DNA of 64,000 bases from CALGLS01 sp965222105 (GCA_965222105.1 CBDCTQ010000057.1:62001-126000); one strand, 5' to 3'; shown: positions 17,810-27,466, counted from the stretch's first letter. The notes: generated by a model not told the origin, from the sequence alone. A program made the numbers and translations.

Positions 17810-19165
17810 ATGCCCAACATCCCTGTAGTGCCCCGCCGCCGCTCCATCGCCAATCTGTTTCGGTTTGTACAAAATCCAATTAATGTCCTGGATCGGTATA
17901 CCCGGGAATACGGTCCCACCTTCGAGATTTTTATGGGTGGCACCCAACGGGCCCTCATCTCTTCCAACCCCTCCATCATCCGTCATGTGCTGCAAAAAAA
18001 CCATCGCAATTACAAAAAGTCGCCTGTACAAACCGATATTTTAGGACGGTTTGTCGGCAAGGGTCTCCTCACCTCCGATGGCCCCTACTGGCTCCAGCAG
18101 CGCCGATTGATACAACCGGGTTTTCATCGCGACAAGCTGGCCTCTCTAACCGGTATTTTGAATGAGGTGATCCAAACCTTTTTCGACCAACTGGATCGGC
18201 AGCTCCAATCCGACCCCGTTGTCGATCTCACTCCCCATATGATGGAACTGGCTTTCCTGGCCGTCACTAAATCGCTTTTCAGCACCAGCGTCAATGAAAG
18301 TGAGCTGGGCTTACTGGGGCAATACGTTACTCAGCTCCAGGAATTTGTCATTAAACAGGTACGGATGCCCTTTCTGAATCCCTGGTTTCGGTTTTCGGGC
18401 AGCCTGCGGCGACACGACCGCATCGCCGCCGACTCAAAGAAAATTGTCATGGAATACATCCTGGAGCGGAAAAAAGACCAGCGGTCTTACGACGACTTGT
18501 TTGATATGCTCCTCACCTCCCGGTATGAAGACACCGGCGAAGGAATGACAGACCAGCAACTCCTCGACGAAAGCCTGATCCTATTTGTTGCCGGCCACGA
18601 AACCACTGCCATTGCCATGAGTTGGACAGGCTATCTGCTCACACAACACCCCCGAACAGTCGACCGCCTGCGCGATGAACTCAAGGAGGTTGTTGGCAAC
18701 CGGCCTCCGGGCTTTTCCGACCTGCCCAAATTGACTTACCATCAGCAGGTGATCGAAGAATCCATGCGGCTCTATCCTCCGGCATGGATTACCGACCGGG
18801 TTGCCCTGGAAGCCGATGAGGTGGAAGGATGCCGGATCAGCAAAGGCAAATTGGTGGTACCCTATATATATGGTGTTCACCGAGAGGAGCAACTTTGGAA
18901 AAATCCGGACCAGTTCGATCCCGGGCGTTTTGCGAAAGCCAACAAAAAAGAACACCCGTCATTTGCCTATCTGCCCTTTGGGGGCGGGCCACGCCTCTGC
19001 ATCGGCAACAATTTTGCGATGATGGAAATGCAATTGATCCTGGCGGAAATGGTACGGCGGTACGAGCTGGAGTTGGCACCGGGGCAGGAGATCAGTTTGC
19101 TTCCCCTGGTTACGCTTCGGTCGAAGCATGGCGTGCAGGTATTGTTACATAAGAGGTCGCAATAG
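17810..19165 (+). CDS. Cytochrome P450 monooxygenase
   Basis: The 451-aa soluble haem-thiolate monooxygenase has standard class I/II bacterial length. The I-helix oxygen-binding motif is FVAGHETTAIAMSW (~residues 258-271). The K-helix ExxR lies in EESMRLYPPAW (~315-325). The haem-binding loop FGGGPRLCIG places the proximal thiolate at Cys397. WxxxR of the C-helix appears as WLQQRRLIQPGFH. It resembles CYP102/CYP4-type fatty-acid hydroxylases more than narrow antibiotic P450s, but the substrate cannot be read from sequence. No ferredoxin or reductase gene is adjacent. It converges with the acetyltransferase gene, leaving only 7 bp between the stops. Confidence 0.95.
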   Translation: MPNIPVVPRRRSIANLFRFVQNPINVLDRYTREYGPTFEIFMGGTQRALISSNPSIIRHVLQKNHRNYKKSPVQTDILGRFVGKGLLTSDGPYWLQQRRLIQPGFHRDKLASLTGILNEVIQTFFDQLDRQLQSDPVVDLTPHMMELAFLAVTKSLFSTSVNESELGLLGQYVTQLQEFVIKQVRMPFLNPWFRFSGSLRRHDRIAADSKKIVMEYILERKKDQRSYDDLFDMLLTSRYEDTGEGMTDQQLLDESLILFVAGHETTAIAMSWTGYLLTQHPRTVDRLRDELKEVVGNRPPGFSDLPKLTYHQQVIEESMRLYPPAWITDRVALEADEVEGCRISKGKLVVPYIYGVHREEQLWKNPDQFDPGRFAKANKKEHPSFAYLPFGGGPRLCIGNNFAMMEMQLILAEMVRRYELELAPGQEISLLPLVTLRSKHGVQVLLHKRSQ

Positions 19166-19172
19166 TCTATAG

Positions 19173-19727
19173 TTATTTTTCTAAATTTTCAAACTCCTCT
19201 TTAGTCAGGCGGTACTGAACGACGGTTTTGTATTGGTCGCCTTTCTTATAGTGGTCTATCAAAGTTGACTCTTTTACCATACGGTTGTTCGACAGTACCT
19301 TCCCGGAGGCCGGATTGTCGACAAAATGGTTGGCGTGAATTTTGTTCAATTTCAGCGTTTCGAATCCAAATTTCAACAATGCACTTACGGCTTCTGAGGC
19401 ATAGCCTTTATTCCAAAATTGCTGACCAATCCAATATCCCATTTCAGCCCGGTTGTGATGTCTGATTACGTGCAAGCCGATAGCACCAATGACCTCCTCC
19501 CCGCCTTTGGGTGTTATGGCAAATACGAAACTTCTTCTTTGTTTATAGCCCTGTATAACCCCATTCAACCATTGAACGGCATCGTCTTTGCCGTAGGGGA
19601 AAGGGATGTTCACCACGTTGTCGGAAATGACTTTATCGCTCAACAATTCGACCACGGTGGGAAGGTCTTTCAATTCAAATCTGCGGAGGTGCAAACGTTC
19701 GGTATCCAGTTGAGGGTGGGCAGTCAT
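19173..19727 (-). CDS. GNAT-family N-acetyltransferase (RimJ/RimL-like)
   Basis: The 184-aa protein transfers an acetyl group from acetyl-CoA, probably to a protein N-terminus or small molecule. TERLHLRRFELKDLPTVVELL is the typical RimJ/RimL opening. MGYWIGQQFWNKGYASEAVSALL holds the acetyl-CoA pyrophosphate loop, and LNKIHANHFVDNPASGKVL the conserved Asn-x-x-S segment. ATG 19727 is preferred over the TTG at 19760, which overlaps the upstream gene's stop. It lies 25 bp downstream of the 3-hydroxyacyl-CoA dehydrogenase gene on the same strand, suggesting co-transcription. The substrate is unknown. Confidence 0.85.
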   Translation of the reverse strand: MTAHPQLDTERLHLRRFELKDLPTVVELLSDKVISDNVVNIPFPYGKDDAVQWLNGVIQGYKQRRSFVFAITPKGGEEVIGAIGLHVIRHHNRAEMGYWIGQQFWNKGYASEAVSALLKFGFETLKLNKIHANHFVDNPASGKVLSNNRMVKESTLIDHYKKGDQYKTVVQYRLTKEEFENLEK

Positions 19728-19752
19728 CTTAGAAAATTTTATTTCCAGAGGG

Positions 19753-20640
19753 TCAAGCAAATCCAGGTGCCACTACCAGTTCCTTACTGCCGGGCGTGTA
19801 AATGTAGAACCCTTCCCCGCTCTTCCGCCCCAGTTTGCCTGCCGTGGCCATATTTACCAGCAATGGGCAGGGGGCGTACTTGGATTGTTTAAAGCCATCG
19901 TACAATACTTTGCAAATGGCGAGGCAAACGTCCAACCCTATAAAGTCGGCGAGTTGTAAGGGGCCCATGGGGTGCGCCATTCCGAGTTTCATAACGGTGT
20001 CAATCTCTGAAACTCCTGCCACCCCTTCGTGCAAGGTGTATATGGCTTCGTTGATCATGGGAATGAGAATGCGGTTGGCCACAAACCCGGGGTAATCGTT
20101 GGCCATTACGGGCACCTTTCCGAGCTTTCGCGAAAGCTCCATGATGGTATCGGTAACTTCATCAGTGGTGGCATAACCGCGTATCACCTCAATAAGTTTC
20201 ATGATGGGTACTGGATTCATGAAGTGCATGCCGATCACTTTTTCAGGTCGGCTGGTAGCGGCTGCTATTTTGGTGATGGAAATGGAGGAGGTGTTAGTTG
20301 CCAACAATGTATTAACGGGAGCATTTTCGTCGACGGTTTTGAAAATTTTTAATTTCAGATCGACGTTTTCTGTAGCCGCTTCCACCACCAGTTCGGCGTT
20401 TTTGACGGCTTTTGCCAAATCGGTCGCCTTGTTGATCCGGCCAAGGGTATCCGTTTTATCCGATTCCGAAATTTTTTCTTTGGCTACCATCCGGTCCAGG
20501 TTTTTAGCAATGGTAGCCAGTCCCTTTTCGAGTGCCTTTTCAGAAATGTCGACTAAAGTAACGGCGTAGCCATTCATGGCAAATACGTGGGCGATGCCAT
20601 TGCCCATAGTTCCGGCTCCAATAACGGTGATGTTGGTCAT
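19753..20640 (-). CDS. hbd: 3-hydroxyacyl-CoA (3-hydroxybutyryl-CoA) dehydrogenase
   Basis: The 295-aa enzyme catalyses NAD(P)-dependent interconversion of 3-hydroxyacyl-CoA and 3-oxoacyl-CoA in fatty-acid or butyrate metabolism. The Rossmann motif VIGAGTMGNGIAHVFA stands at the N-terminus. The catalytic His lies in GMHFMNPVPIMKLIEVI with its Glu partner, and PGFVANRILIPMINEA begins the C-terminal dimerisation domain. ATG 20640 puts the Rossmann strand at residue 2. An in-frame extension to 20721 would add a low-complexity NNNQQPTTNYE stretch encoded by a GGTTGTT repeat and is unlikely. The divergently transcribed acyl-CoA dehydrogenase next door suggests a shared beta-oxidation context. Confidence 0.93.
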   Translation of the reverse strand: MTNITVIGAGTMGNGIAHVFAMNGYAVTLVDISEKALEKGLATIAKNLDRMVAKEKISESDKTDTLGRINKATDLAKAVKNAELVVEAATENVDLKLKIFKTVDENAPVNTLLATNTSSISITKIAAATSRPEKVIGMHFMNPVPIMKLIEVIRGYATTDEVTDTIMELSRKLGKVPVMANDYPGFVANRILIPMINEAIYTLHEGVAGVSEIDTVMKLGMAHPMGPLQLADFIGLDVCLAICKVLYDGFKQSKYAPCPLLVNMATAGKLGRKSGEGFYIYTPGSKELVVAPGFA

Positions 20641-20667
20641 TGATGTTTTGTTGTTCGTTGATTCGTA

Positions 20668-20692
20668 GTTGGTTGTTGGTTGTTGGTTGTTG
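20668..20692. repeat. GGTTGTT heptamer microsatellite in the hbd leader
   Basis: About three and a half copies of a 7-bp unit lie 28-52 bp upstream of ATG 20640. A 7-bp period shifts frame with each unit, but it sits outside the likely coding region. Confidence 0.6.
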
Positions 20693-20925
20693 TTTGATTT
20701 CAAAAGAAGACATTGCTCCAAAAGTAAAGCTCAACTTCTCCAATTCATCCGCGAAATTAGAAAATATCCTTCGCATTCCTTTGTCTTTTTGATATTTTTG
20801 ACGCTTTATAGTACGATTCAAAAAATAAATACAGAAATTATAGTCTGAGTAAAATTTTAATTCGTTAAATATTATTGTATTTCCTGCCAAAGGAATCCAA
20901 AAATGGTTCCTTCAACACCTGAAAC

Positions 20926-22725
20926 ATGCTCAACGTATACCACAATCCGAGAAATTTAACATTTTTATTACACGAAGTCCTGCAAGTGGCTGCTCTCAAG
21001 CGGTTCGAACGATTTGAAGCGTATGATACAGAGGCCATCAATATGTCATTGGATGCCTCCCGGCAAATTGCCGATAAGCTGCTGTATCCGGTTTACACCG
21101 AAATGGATCGAAAAAAAGCCTATTTCGACGGCAGTCAGGTGCAGGTGCATCCCCAATTGCGCACCATCCTCCAGGCATTGGGAGCGGGAGGCTGGATCGG
21201 TGCTGCTGATGATGTTGAACATGGCGGACAACAAATGCCGCTCACCGTTCTGAATTCGGCCTTGTTAACTTTTTATGCGGCCAATCCCAATGCTGCCCCC
21301 TATGCCTTTCTGACACAGGGTGCTGCCAATCTGATCCGGGCATTTGGGTCGACCCAACTTCAGGAAACCTACGTAGAGAAAATGTATAGTGGCCACTGGC
21401 AGGGCACAATGGCCATGACCGAACCCCAGGCCGGTAGCAGTCTGTCCGATCTTTCCACCAAAGCTATCCCGACCTCCGAAGGTTATTATCAGATTAAGGG
21501 ACAAAAGATATACATTTCCGGCGGCGATCACACGGCAGTTGATAACGTCGTCCACCTACTGCTAGCCAGGATCGAAGGTGCGCCAAAAGGCACCAGAGGC
21601 ATATCGCTGTTTGTGGTACCCAAACTGCGTCCTGAAAGCGGTAAGTGGGTGCTCAACGACGTCAATACCGCCGGCCTGTTTGGCAAAATGGGCCAGAAAG
21701 GATACGTCGCCACTCATCTGATGTATGGCGAAAAGGACGATTGCCGTGGCTACCTCGTTGGTCAGGAAGGACGGGGACTGCCCTATATGTTCCAGATGAT
21801 GAATGAGGCCCGAATTGGCACCGGCACCTTGTCTACCGGAACAGCTACGGCAGCTTATTATGCGGCTCTTCAGTACACCCGCGAGCGCAGCCAAGGTCGA
21901 CACCCCTCCAATAAAGACCCGAATACCGACCCGGTGCTCATCATCGAACACGCTGATGTAAAACGAATGTTATTGTTTCAAAAATCGGTGGTAGAAGGAT
22001 CGCTGGCACTGGTAGTGGCCTGTAGTCATTACGCCGACCTAGAACGGGTGGCGGAAGGAGAAGAAAAAGAAAAAGCAGGACTATTGTTAAGTCTGCTGAC
22101 GCCGGTGGTCAAGACCTTTCCATCGGAATACGGCACCCTGGCCGTCAGCGCAGCCATGCAATGTATGGGTGGAGCGGGATATTGCGACGACTTTCCGGTG
22201 GAACAGTACTACCGCGACATCCGGGTCAACAGCATATACGAAGGCACCACCGGCATCCAGGGAATGGACCTGCTGGGTAGAAAAGTAATGGCAAATGACG
22301 GACAGGCGATGCGCTTGTTTTTAGAAGCGATCCATGAGGAGATAAGCCGGGCAAATGCCATAACTGCGTTAAAACCATTGGCAGAGCAATTGGGAGAGAC
22401 GACCCAGTCGTTACACCAATGTACGCTGGCCCAAATCCAAAAGGCAATGAAGGAAAGTCCGGAAGCCTTTTTGGCCGACGCTACCTTATACCTCGAATAT
22501 TTTAGCCTGGTGGTCATGGGCTGGTTGTGGCTTCGGCAGGGGGTTATCGCACAGCAGGCATTGGAAAAGCAACCCAGCATGGAAGATGTTGTTTTTTACA
22601 AGGGGAAATTGTATACAATGCGGTATTTTTATGGTTATGAGTTGGTAAAGACAGCGGGACTTCACCGGCGTTTGATGGATTCTGACCGGTTGACGGTGGA
22701 GATGGGAACTGAGTTTTTGGGGTGA
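20926..22725 (+). CDS. Acyl-CoA dehydrogenase with extended C-terminal domain
   Basis: The 599-aa FAD enzyme oxidises acyl-CoA to trans-2-enoyl-CoA and passes electrons to ETF. It is longer than the ~380-aa core family, like the FadE12/DUF-extended group with an N-terminal cap and C-terminal helical domain. Signature segments are GTMAMTEPQAGSSLSDL (FAD-binding), GYYQIKGQKIYISGGDH and MNEARIGTGTLSTGTA. QCMGGAGYCDDFPVEQYYRD is followed by NSIYEGTTGIQGMDLLGRK, whose Glu is the catalytic base. It is divergent from hbd across a 285-bp intergenic region with no clear consensus promoter. Confidence 0.93.
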   Translation: MLNVYHNPRNLTFLLHEVLQVAALKRFERFEAYDTEAINMSLDASRQIADKLLYPVYTEMDRKKAYFDGSQVQVHPQLRTILQALGAGGWIGAADDVEHGGQQMPLTVLNSALLTFYAANPNAAPYAFLTQGAANLIRAFGSTQLQETYVEKMYSGHWQGTMAMTEPQAGSSLSDLSTKAIPTSEGYYQIKGQKIYISGGDHTAVDNVVHLLLARIEGAPKGTRGISLFVVPKLRPESGKWVLNDVNTAGLFGKMGQKGYVATHLMYGEKDDCRGYLVGQEGRGLPYMFQMMNEARIGTGTLSTGTATAAYYAALQYTRERSQGRHPSNKDPNTDPVLIIEHADVKRMLLFQKSVVEGSLALVVACSHYADLERVAEGEEKEKAGLLLSLLTPVVKTFPSEYGTLAVSAAMQCMGGAGYCDDFPVEQYYRDIRVNSIYEGTTGIQGMDLLGRKVMANDGQAMRLFLEAIHEEISRANAITALKPLAEQLGETTQSLHQCTLAQIQKAMKESPEAFLADATLYLEYFSLVVMGWLWLRQGVIAQQALEKQPSMEDVVFYKGKLYTMRYFYGYELVKTAGLHRRLMDSDRLTVEMGTEFLG

Positions 22726-22879
22726 AAGAGAGGGGTATTTTGATTGAATTCCTGGATTCCAATTGTCATTGCTTCGCAAATTTTGTGAATACATGATTGA
22801 ATTCTGAATGTTCCGCCTAACTCTTACTTCATTTCTGTGCTAAATAAATTTAAATACTGTTTCCATCAAAATCAGAACT

Positions 22880-23825
22880 ATGAATTTCAAACCATTTTTT
22901 AAAATTGCCGTTATCCTGATTGGATTAATGATATTCAGCGCCTGCTCTACCGACCAGCAGTCAACTTCTAATTCAGACACCCCCGATGCCAACGGGGGCA
23001 AAAACAAAAGCACTATGACCACTGTAAAAGTAAAAGCACCCACCGCTAAAAAAGTAGCCAAAGAGCTCACCATCCACAACGATACCCGAACCGATAACTA
23101 TTATTGGCTCAACCAACGGGAAGATCCCGAAGTGATCTCTTATCTCGAATCGGAAAATGACTACACCAAATCGGTGATGAAACACACCGAATCTTTTCAG
23201 GAAAAACTATACGATGAGATCATTGGCCGCATCAAAAAAGACGACACCTCTGTGCCCTACAAAGACAATGGCTACTGGTACCTCACCCGCTATGAAGAAG
23301 GCAAGGAGTATCCCATTTATGCCCGCAAAAAAGGAACACTAGATGCCAAAGAGGAAATAACCCTCAACGTCAACGAAATGGCCAAAGACTATGAGTTTTA
23401 CTCCGCCGTCGGGCTGCGCCCAAGCCCCAACAACAAACTAATGGCTTTCGGACAAGACACCCTCAGCCGACGAATCTACACCATCCGCATCAAAAACCTC
23501 GAAACGGGAGCATATCTTAAAGACGAAATCCCCAACTGTACCGGCGGCTCCGTTTGGGCCAACGACAATAAGACCCTTTTCTACACCGTCAAAGACGACG
23601 CCCTCCGCGCCTACAAAATCTTCAAACACACCCTGGGCACCGACGTATCCGAAGACGAAGAAGTCTACCACGAAGCCGATGATACTTACTCCTGCTACGT
23701 GTACAAAACCAAATCGAAAAAATACATCGTCATAGGCTCCTACCATACCCTTACTTCTGAATTTCGCTACCTGGATGCCAATAAGTCCGACGGCGAATTC
23801 AAAGTATTCGAACCCCGCGACCGGG
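22880..23825 (+). pseudogene. ptrB: N-terminal part of S9 oligopeptidase (PtrB-like) interrupted by an IS
   Basis: The piece begins with a lipoprotein-type signal (FKIAVILIGLMIFSAC, lipobox FSAC). The prolyl-oligopeptidase N-terminal propeller follows (TRTDNYYWLNQREDPEVISYLESEN, DNGYWYLTRYEEGKEYPIYARKKG). Coding continuity ends at EPRDR; the next residues are translated from the IS and stop at 23884. After removing the IS and one target-site copy, the frame joins exactly to EGEHEYY in the 3' piece, giving a ~736-aa protease that would cleave peptides after basic residues. Both halves look undecayed, so the insertion is recent. Confidence 0.93.
23816..23825 (+). repeat. Target-site duplication, left copy
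   Basis: CGCGACCGGG, identical to 25292-25301 on the other side of the IS. A 10-bp duplication is within the range known for the IS4 family. Confidence 0.95.
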
Positions 23826-23878
23826 CAATGTCATTAAGATTGGAAAATAAATATGTGTTGAAAATTTTTGAAAAAAAA

Positions 23879-23929
23879 AGTTAAGTGGTTTTATTTATGG
23901 TGAAATCACATATTATTAACCACTTAACT
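23879..23929 (+). promoter_or_regulatory. IS internal hairpin just upstream of the transposase start
   Basis: AGTTAAGTGGTT (23879-23890) pairs perfectly with 23918-23929 (12 bp, 27-nt loop) and ends 8 nt before the transposase ATG at 23938. In IS10 and IS50, comparable structures hide the transposase start from read-through transcripts. The same role here is inference. Confidence 0.6.
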
Positions 23930-23937
23930 CAAAAAAA

Positions 23938-25260
23938 ATGATTTCATCAAAAGTACATATTCTGGCAGACTTACGAAAATTTTTAGATGATTCCTCGGCA
24001 AATAAATCAAAATATACAACGCATGAGGGCGCATTTACCAAGCCAAAAAAGTTGACATTCATCTTAACGGTCTTATTTTTATTGAACCTACCAAGGAAGA
24101 GTTTAGGGATTGAAATAGAATCTTTTTTTAAGGTAATAGATAAGGAGTTAGCAACTTGTACAAAGAGCGCAATGAGCCAAGCGAGATATAAGCTAAAAAA
24201 GGAAATTTTCATAGACTGGAATATTGCGCTACAACAATCATATTACAAACACAATGAAAAATCAATAAAGACGTGGGGGAAATATAGATTGGAAGGGATT
24301 GATGGGTCGACTGCTCATTTGATGGATACGGAAGAAATACGGAAAGAATTTGGTTGTCAACCCAACCAACATGGAGGAGAGCCAATGGCAAGAATATTGG
24401 CGAGAGTGGATGTGTTAAATGAAATAATAATAGATGGTCAGATAGGTCCAATCAGCAAGGGCGAAAAAGAAATGGCTGTGTCTTACCTAGACCAAGTGGG
24501 TGAAAATGTGATTAGTATATATGATCGAAATTTTGCAAGTTTTGCGTTTATATATGAGCATGATCTTCGAGACCTCCCTTTCATTATACGTTGTAAAGTA
24601 GGGTTTAACAACGTGGTAAAAGAATTTGTATCATCGGGCGAAGAATCGGCGATCGTGAAATTTTATGCTACAAATAATGCCGTTCAATATTTTGCCGCCA
24701 AGGGTATAAAATTGGAAAAGCAAGATTTTGTAAAAGTAAGGTTAGTTCGAGTAGAACTAAGTAGCGGAGAGACCGAAATACTGATCACATCATTGAAGGA
24801 TGAACAGGAGTTTCCAACACACGAATTTGGCGAAATATATAATACGAGATGGGGTACGGAAATATGCTTTGACACACTTAAAAATAAATTCCAGATAACT
24901 GCATTTAGTGGTCATACACCAATGGCAATTTATCAGGATTTTCATGCTACTGTATTGGTGGCAAACATAAATACGATCTTGATACAAGACTGTGAAGAAG
25001 AGGTGGAAAAAATCAGTGAGCGCCGACAACATGACTACAAAATCAATAAAAACATCAGCATAGGCTCAATGAAAGGCGATCTGGTCAAGCTCTTTTTAGA
25101 AGAAGATAAGCAGGTTGAACTACTATTGAAGGTAATGAAAGCCAGATTTATAAGGCATGTCGAGCCCGTCAGACCCGGTAGATCATTTGAAAGGAGGTTC
25201 AAAACACGGGCTAGGCGAACGAAATATTATACCTTAACTAATTATCGCCGTGCCATTTAA
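23938..25260 (+). CDS. IS4-family DDE transposase
   Basis: The 440-aa protein catalyses cut-and-paste transposition. The DDE triad is visible as Asp122 (EGIDGSTAHL), Asp196 (ISIYDRNFASF) and Glu308. The last lies in the IS4 signature Y-(2)-R-(3)-E-(6)-K: Tyr301, Arg304, Glu308 and Lys315 (YNTRWGTEICFDTLKNK). The reading frame is full length and intact, so the element may still be active. The start follows an A8 run. It is in the same orientation as the interrupted protease gene. Confidence 0.95.
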   Translation: MISSKVHILADLRKFLDDSSANKSKYTTHEGAFTKPKKLTFILTVLFLLNLPRKSLGIEIESFFKVIDKELATCTKSAMSQARYKLKKEIFIDWNIALQQSYYKHNEKSIKTWGKYRLEGIDGSTAHLMDTEEIRKEFGCQPNQHGGEPMARILARVDVLNEIIIDGQIGPISKGEKEMAVSYLDQVGENVISIYDRNFASFAFIYEHDLRDLPFIIRCKVGFNNVVKEFVSSGEESAIVKFYATNNAVQYFAAKGIKLEKQDFVKVRLVRVELSSGETEILITSLKDEQEFPTHEFGEIYNTRWGTEICFDTLKNKFQITAFSGHTPMAIYQDFHATVLVANINTILIQDCEEEVEKISERRQHDYKINKNISIGSMKGDLVKLFLEEDKQVELLLKVMKARFIRHVEPVRPGRSFERRFKTRARRTKYYTLTNYRRAI

Positions 25261-25301
25261 ACATATGAAAAATGCAATCTTAACGACATTGCGCGACCGG
25301 G

Positions 25302-26566
25302 AGGGCGAACACGAGTACTACATCGACCATTATAAGGATCAATTCTACGTGCGCACCAACCTCGACGCCGAAAACTTCCGGCTGATGAAAACCCCTGTCA
25401 ATGCCACCGGAAAAGAAAACTGGCAGGAAGTGATCCCCCATCGTGCGGATGTATTGTTGCAAGGAATGACCCTATTCAAAGACTACCTCGTGCTGTCGGA
25501 ACGCAAAAACGGCATCACCGGCCTCCGGGTCAAATCCTGGTCAGGCAACAACGACCACTACATCGACTTTGGCGAAGATGCCTACGTGGCCTATGTCTCC
25601 GTCAACCGTGACTTCGAGACCGACATCCTGCGCATCGGATACCAGTCCATGACGACCCCCAACTCCACCTACGATTACCACATGACCAATAAAGACATGA
25701 ACCTCCTCAAACAACAGGAAGTGGTCGGTAGTTTCGACTCGAAAAACTATCAGTCCGAACGCATCTACGCCACCGCGCGCGACGGTGTTAAAGTGCCCAT
25801 TTCGCTCGTTTACCGAAAGGGTACTAAAATCGACGGCTCAGCTCCTTGCCTGCTTTATGGCTATGGCTCTTACGGCGCCAGCATGGATCCCTACTTCAGT
25901 TCGGTGCGCCTGAGTTTGCTCGACAGAGGTTTTGTCTACGCCATCGCCCACATACGCGGTGGCATGGAAATGGGCAAGCAATGGTACGAAAACGGCAAAA
26001 AGCTGAAAAAGAAAAATACCTTCACCGACTTCATTGATTGTGGTAAGCACCTCATCACCAACAATTACGCCAACAAAGACAATCTCTTCGCCCGTGGAGG
26101 CAGTGCCGGTGGATTGTTGATGGGCGCCGTCGTCAACATGGAACCGGATATGTGGCAGGGCGTAGTAGCTGCTGTGCCTTTTGTGGATGTTGTAACCACT
26201 ATGTTAGATGAATCCATCCCATTGACTACCGGCGAATTCGATGAGTGGGGCAACCCCAAAGACGAGGAATACTACCACTACATCAAATCGTATTCGCCCT
26301 ACGACAATGTCGAAGCCAAGAACTACCCCAATATGCTCGTCACCACCGGCCTCCACGACTCGCAAGTACAATACTGGGAACCCGCCAAGTGGATTGCCAA
26401 ACTGCGCGAATTGAAAACCGACGACAATGTCCTACTCCTCCACACCAATATGGATGCCGGTCATGGAGGCGCCTCCGGTCGTTTTAAACGACATAAGGAA
26501 ACGGCTATGGAATATGCCTTTGTGCTCGACCTGGCAGGGGTACATGAGGGGGTAGTTAAGAATTAG
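25302..26566 (+). pseudogene. ptrB: C-terminal part of the interrupted S9 oligopeptidase, with intact catalytic domain
   Basis: The piece resumes at EGEHEYYIDHYKDQFYVRTN and includes the end of the propeller plus the whole alpha/beta-hydrolase domain. The catalytic Ser is in ARGGSAGGLLMG, the Asp in TTGLHDSQVQYW and the His in NMDAGHGGASG. The frame runs back into the IS right end (ATG or other starts near 25250-25265), so a truncated protein could be made if the IS supplies a promoter. Without the N-terminal signal it would be cytoplasmic and probably inactive. Confidence 0.92.
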
Positions 26567-26579
26567 GGTTGCGACGAAG

Positions 26580-26625
26580 CGTTGAAGTCAGAGTCCTGCC
26601 GACTGACAGGACTCTGACTTCAACG
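26580..26625. terminator. 19-bp perfect inverted repeat after the oligopeptidase gene
   Basis: The arms 26580-26598 and 26607-26625 are perfectly complementary with an 8-nt loop, 14 bp past the stop at 26566. There is no T run, so it may be a factor-assisted terminator, a bidirectional attenuator or a palindromic repeat element. Confidence 0.6.
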
Positions 26626-26702
26626 AGCGACAGGTGCCTTTAAGAAGTATTGAAAACAGTATTGGCAAACGGGGTGTATTGATACACGAAAAAATATAAA
26701 CG

Positions 26703-26710
26703 TAAATTTG
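26703..26710 (+). promoter_or_regulatory. Putative -7 box for the PIN toxin-antitoxin pair
   Basis: TAAATTTG matches TAnnTTTG, 58 bp before ATG 26768. A TTG at 26679-26681 gives a slightly long 21-nt spacer. Confidence 0.4.
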
Positions 26711-26767
26711 GAATTAAAACCAAAGAATATTATATTATCGTTTAGTAGATAAAAGAAAATAAATGTT

Positions 26768-26989
26768 ATGAGCGCTGCAAAAAAACTCACTAATTTACAA
26801 CTGGAAATTTTAAAAATTTTCAGTTTCGAACTTCCTGACAATCAATTAATTGAGATCAGAGATATACTTTCCAAATATTTTGCTGATAAGGCATCTGACG
26901 AAATGGATAAATTGTGGAAAGAAAATAATTGGAGCGACGATACCATGGATGACTGGTCAAAAGAACACATGAGAACAAAAGATGAGTAA
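26768..26989 (+). CDS. Antitoxin of a PIN-type toxin-antitoxin pair
   Basis: The 73-aa acidic protein (KLTNLQLEILKIFSFELPDN, then LIEIRDILSKYFADKASDEM) overlaps the PIN toxin start by 8 bp. That arrangement is typical of type II antitoxins. It matches the general appearance of small antitoxins paired with COG1569 PIN proteins in Bacteroidota, with a predicted DNA-binding N-terminus and an acidic C-terminal tail that would wrap the toxin. The identification rests mainly on context. Confidence 0.75.
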   Translation: MSAAKKLTNLQLEILKIFSFELPDNQLIEIRDILSKYFADKASDEMDKLWKENNWSDDTMDDWSKEHMRTKDE

Positions 26990-27401
26990 ACTTAGAGTCG
27001 TGTTAGACACGAACGCACTTTTAGTATCAATAGCAAGGAAATCGAAATACAGGCCTATTTTTGAAGCCATTTTATCGAATGAAATTGACTTAGTAGTAAC
27101 AAATGAAATACTGAATGAATACATTGAAGTTATTGAAAGGAAAGCAAATTCCATTGTGGCAGCAAACATTGCAGAACTTTTAGTTCAGAGAAAGAATGTT
27201 GACAAAATTGATGTGTACTATAATTGGACTTTGATATATGAAGATGAGGACGATAATAAGTTTGTTGACTGTGCTATTGCAGGAAAAGTTAAATACATTG
27301 TGACCAACGATCGCCATTTTTCCATTCTAAAAAATATTCCTTTCCCTAAAGTAAATGTAATTTCAATTCAAGATTTTCTTGAAGAAATTAAACGATTGTA
27401 A
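26982..27401 (+). CDS. PIN-domain toxin (COG1569-like ribonuclease)
   Basis: The 139-aa protein belongs to the PIN-fold Mg2+-dependent RNases, which as toxins cleave cellular RNA. Conserved acidic residues are visible: Asp9 in VVLDTNALL, Glu in VTNEILNEY, Asp in DNKFVDCAI and Asp in VTNDRHFSIL. Its length is usual for the family. It is translationally coupled to the upstream antitoxin by an 8-bp overlap. It lies just downstream of the IS-disrupted protease; such pairs are often carried in variable regions. Confidence 0.9.
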   Translation: MSKLRVVLDTNALLVSIARKSKYRPIFEAILSNEIDLVVTNEILNEYIEVIERKANSIVAANIAELLVQRKNVDKIDVYYNWTLIYEDEDDNKFVDCAIAGKVKYIVTNDRHFSILKNIPFPKVNVISIQDFLEEIKRL

Positions 27402-27466
27402 AAAAGGAAGCGGGTATATACAAATCTTAAGCTGTTGAACGCTAACTCATTGATCCATATGAACCA

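Larger units (their letters stand above)
23826..25291 (+). mobile_element. IS4-family insertion sequence, 1466 bp, inside the oligopeptidase gene
   Basis: The element has ~17-bp terminal inverted repeats: CAATGTCATTAAGATTG on the left and, as reverse complement, CAATGTCGTTAAGATTG on the right (16/17). It is flanked by a perfect 10-bp duplication and carries one transposase gene. The join restores the host frame. It is AT-richer than the surrounding gene, suggesting foreign origin. Confidence 0.96.
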
